Part shown: piece after piece, positions 6,076 to 6,619 of the stretch
Position numbering within the stretch: position 1 is the first letter of the stretch
Layout of the letters: each line of letters opens with the position of its first letter
NCBI GenBank assembly: GCA_022361315.1
Contig: JAKSBB010000282.1
Span: 1-6,619 of the forward strand
Direction of reading: 5' to 3'
DNA from: Desulfobacterales bacterium
GTDB lineage: Bacteria > Desulfobacterota > Desulfobacteria > Desulfobacterales > Desulfobacteraceae
Length of the DNA stretch: 6,619 nucleotides
Notes under the pieces: generated by a model
Told to the model about the DNA's origin: nothing
What the model saw: the letters and a program-made list of their open reading frames with translations, nothing else
Database searches by the model: none
Program-made: the position numbers and the translations under genes

Positions 6076-6619
6076 ATGAAAACTACCCAAGACCATCAAG
6101 CCTACAGAGACCTCCAGCGCCATCTGAACCGCCTGCCCGTCGGATTTCCCCCCAGCAGTTGCGGTGCGGATATCCGGTTGCTGAAACATATATTCTCTCC
6201 GCTTCAAGCCCAAATTGCCACGAAGCTCACCCATGAGCATGCAGATCTGACAACTCTTTTTTCACGGGCCGGCCATCTGGTGGATTCCACGGAGGAACTT
6301 AAAACGGAACTCGCCGCCATGGTCAAAAACGGCGGCCTTGAGGTAATTAAAAATACGGAAGGGCATATCTGCTGGGCAAATGCCCCGCTGGTGGTGGGGA
6401 TGTACGAACTCCAATTGGATCGTCTGACACCGGAATTCATCCGGGACTTCAAGGCGTACACCTCTGGAAAGCGGTTCGGCATTTCATTTTTGGGCACCGG
6501 CCCGTCACAGATGCGGACTATCCCCATCAATAAGAGTATCCGGCCGGATCTGCCCCTGGCTGACTTTGACCGGATTGAAGATCTTCTGGATCTGGCCAGC
6601 CCTCCATTTGTCATCCTGC
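6076..6619 (+). CDS. Winged-helix-like N-terminus of a predicted 4Fe-4S ferredoxin-type protein (3' truncated)
   Basis: The frame is open from the ATG at 6076 to the window edge, 181 complete codons, beginning MKTTQDHQAYRDLQRHL. An in-frame stop at 6037 and no other start codon after it fix this start. Residues 21-25 (PVGFP) and 35-40 (LLKHIF) come first. Then about 44-105 look like a winged helix: helices SPLQAQIATKL, ADLTTLFSRAG and TEELKTELAAMVKNG, then a strand-like part up to CWANAP. GMYELQLDRLTPEFIRDF (108-125) and MRTIPINKSIRP (146-157) follow. I recognise this pattern from memory as the start of 4Fe-4S dicluster proteins frequent in Desulfobacterota, which carry a CICR-type cysteine cluster soon after the point where this window ends. 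No iron-sulfur cysteines are visible here, so cluster binding rests on family resemblance. There is no membrane segment. No proper Shine-Dalgarno precedes the ATG; GGGG ends only one base before it. It follows the MCP by 90 bases, past a hairpin, so it is probably a separate unit. Confidence 0.75.
   Translation, partial: MKTTQDHQAYRDLQRHLNRLPVGFPPSSCGADIRLLKHIFSPLQAQIATKLTHEHADLTTLFSRAGHLVDSTEELKTELAAMVKNGGLEVIKNTEGHICWANAPLVVGMYELQLDRLTPEFIRDFKAYTSGKRFGISFLGTGPSQMRTIPINKSIRPDLPLADFDRIEDLLDLASPPFVIL

Noticed and set aside
5885..6079. Plus-strand 64-codon ORF across the MCP end and the hairpin
   Set aside because: It overlaps the MCP coding region in another frame, runs through the hairpin, and overlaps the start of the next gene; no domain is visible.
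1..6619. CRISPR arrays, insertion sequences, tRNA or rRNA genes, attachment sites
   Set aside because: No spaced direct repeats, transposase-like frames, terminal inverted repeats or recognisable RNA genes were seen on either strand.

Overview
The window comes from a motile, signal-rich bacterium, most likely an anaerobic deltaproteobacterium of the Desulfobacterales type. This is inferred from protein style: a PAS-rich hybrid kinase with an H-D-F-N-N type H-box, a receptor with a reduced HAMP region and an F-K-N-F type C-terminus, and a downstream gene resembling the winged-helix/4Fe-4S proteins common in that group. No rRNA or other marker is present, so the assignment is tentative. All four genes lie on the + strand.

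Layout. (1) Positions 1-855 hold the C-terminal signalling part of a methyl-accepting chemotaxis protein (MCP) whose start lies outside the window. (2) After a 40-base gap, 896-3790 encodes a 964-residue membrane hybrid histidine kinase: two membrane segments around an extracytoplasmic helical sensor, three PAS domains, DHp and ATPase domains, and a C-terminal receiver. (3) Positions 3791-4107 are a visibly AT-richer non-coding stretch with a palindrome at the kinase stop codon, a weak promoter candidate and small inverted repeats. (4) Positions 4108-5985 encode a complete 625-residue MCP with a double-Cache-like sensor, a truncated HAMP region, a standard signalling hairpin and a long tail ending in a pentapeptide that fits the CheR-docking consensus. 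(5) A strong hairpin follows, then a promoter-like sequence placed unusually close to the next start codon. (6) Positions 6076-6619 begin a winged-helix-like protein of a 4Fe-4S family, cut off by the window edge before the expected cysteines.

How they may work together. The first MCP and the kinase are close enough for one transcript. The second MCP has its own upstream region and probably its own promoter. The MCPs would feed CheA/CheW arrays encoded elsewhere. The kinase ends in a receiver with no output domain, so it needs an unseen phosphotransfer partner. Nothing in the sequence proves that the kinase and the receptors share a pathway. The window looks like ordinary sensory DNA with several details worth checking; I did not see a clearly new system.
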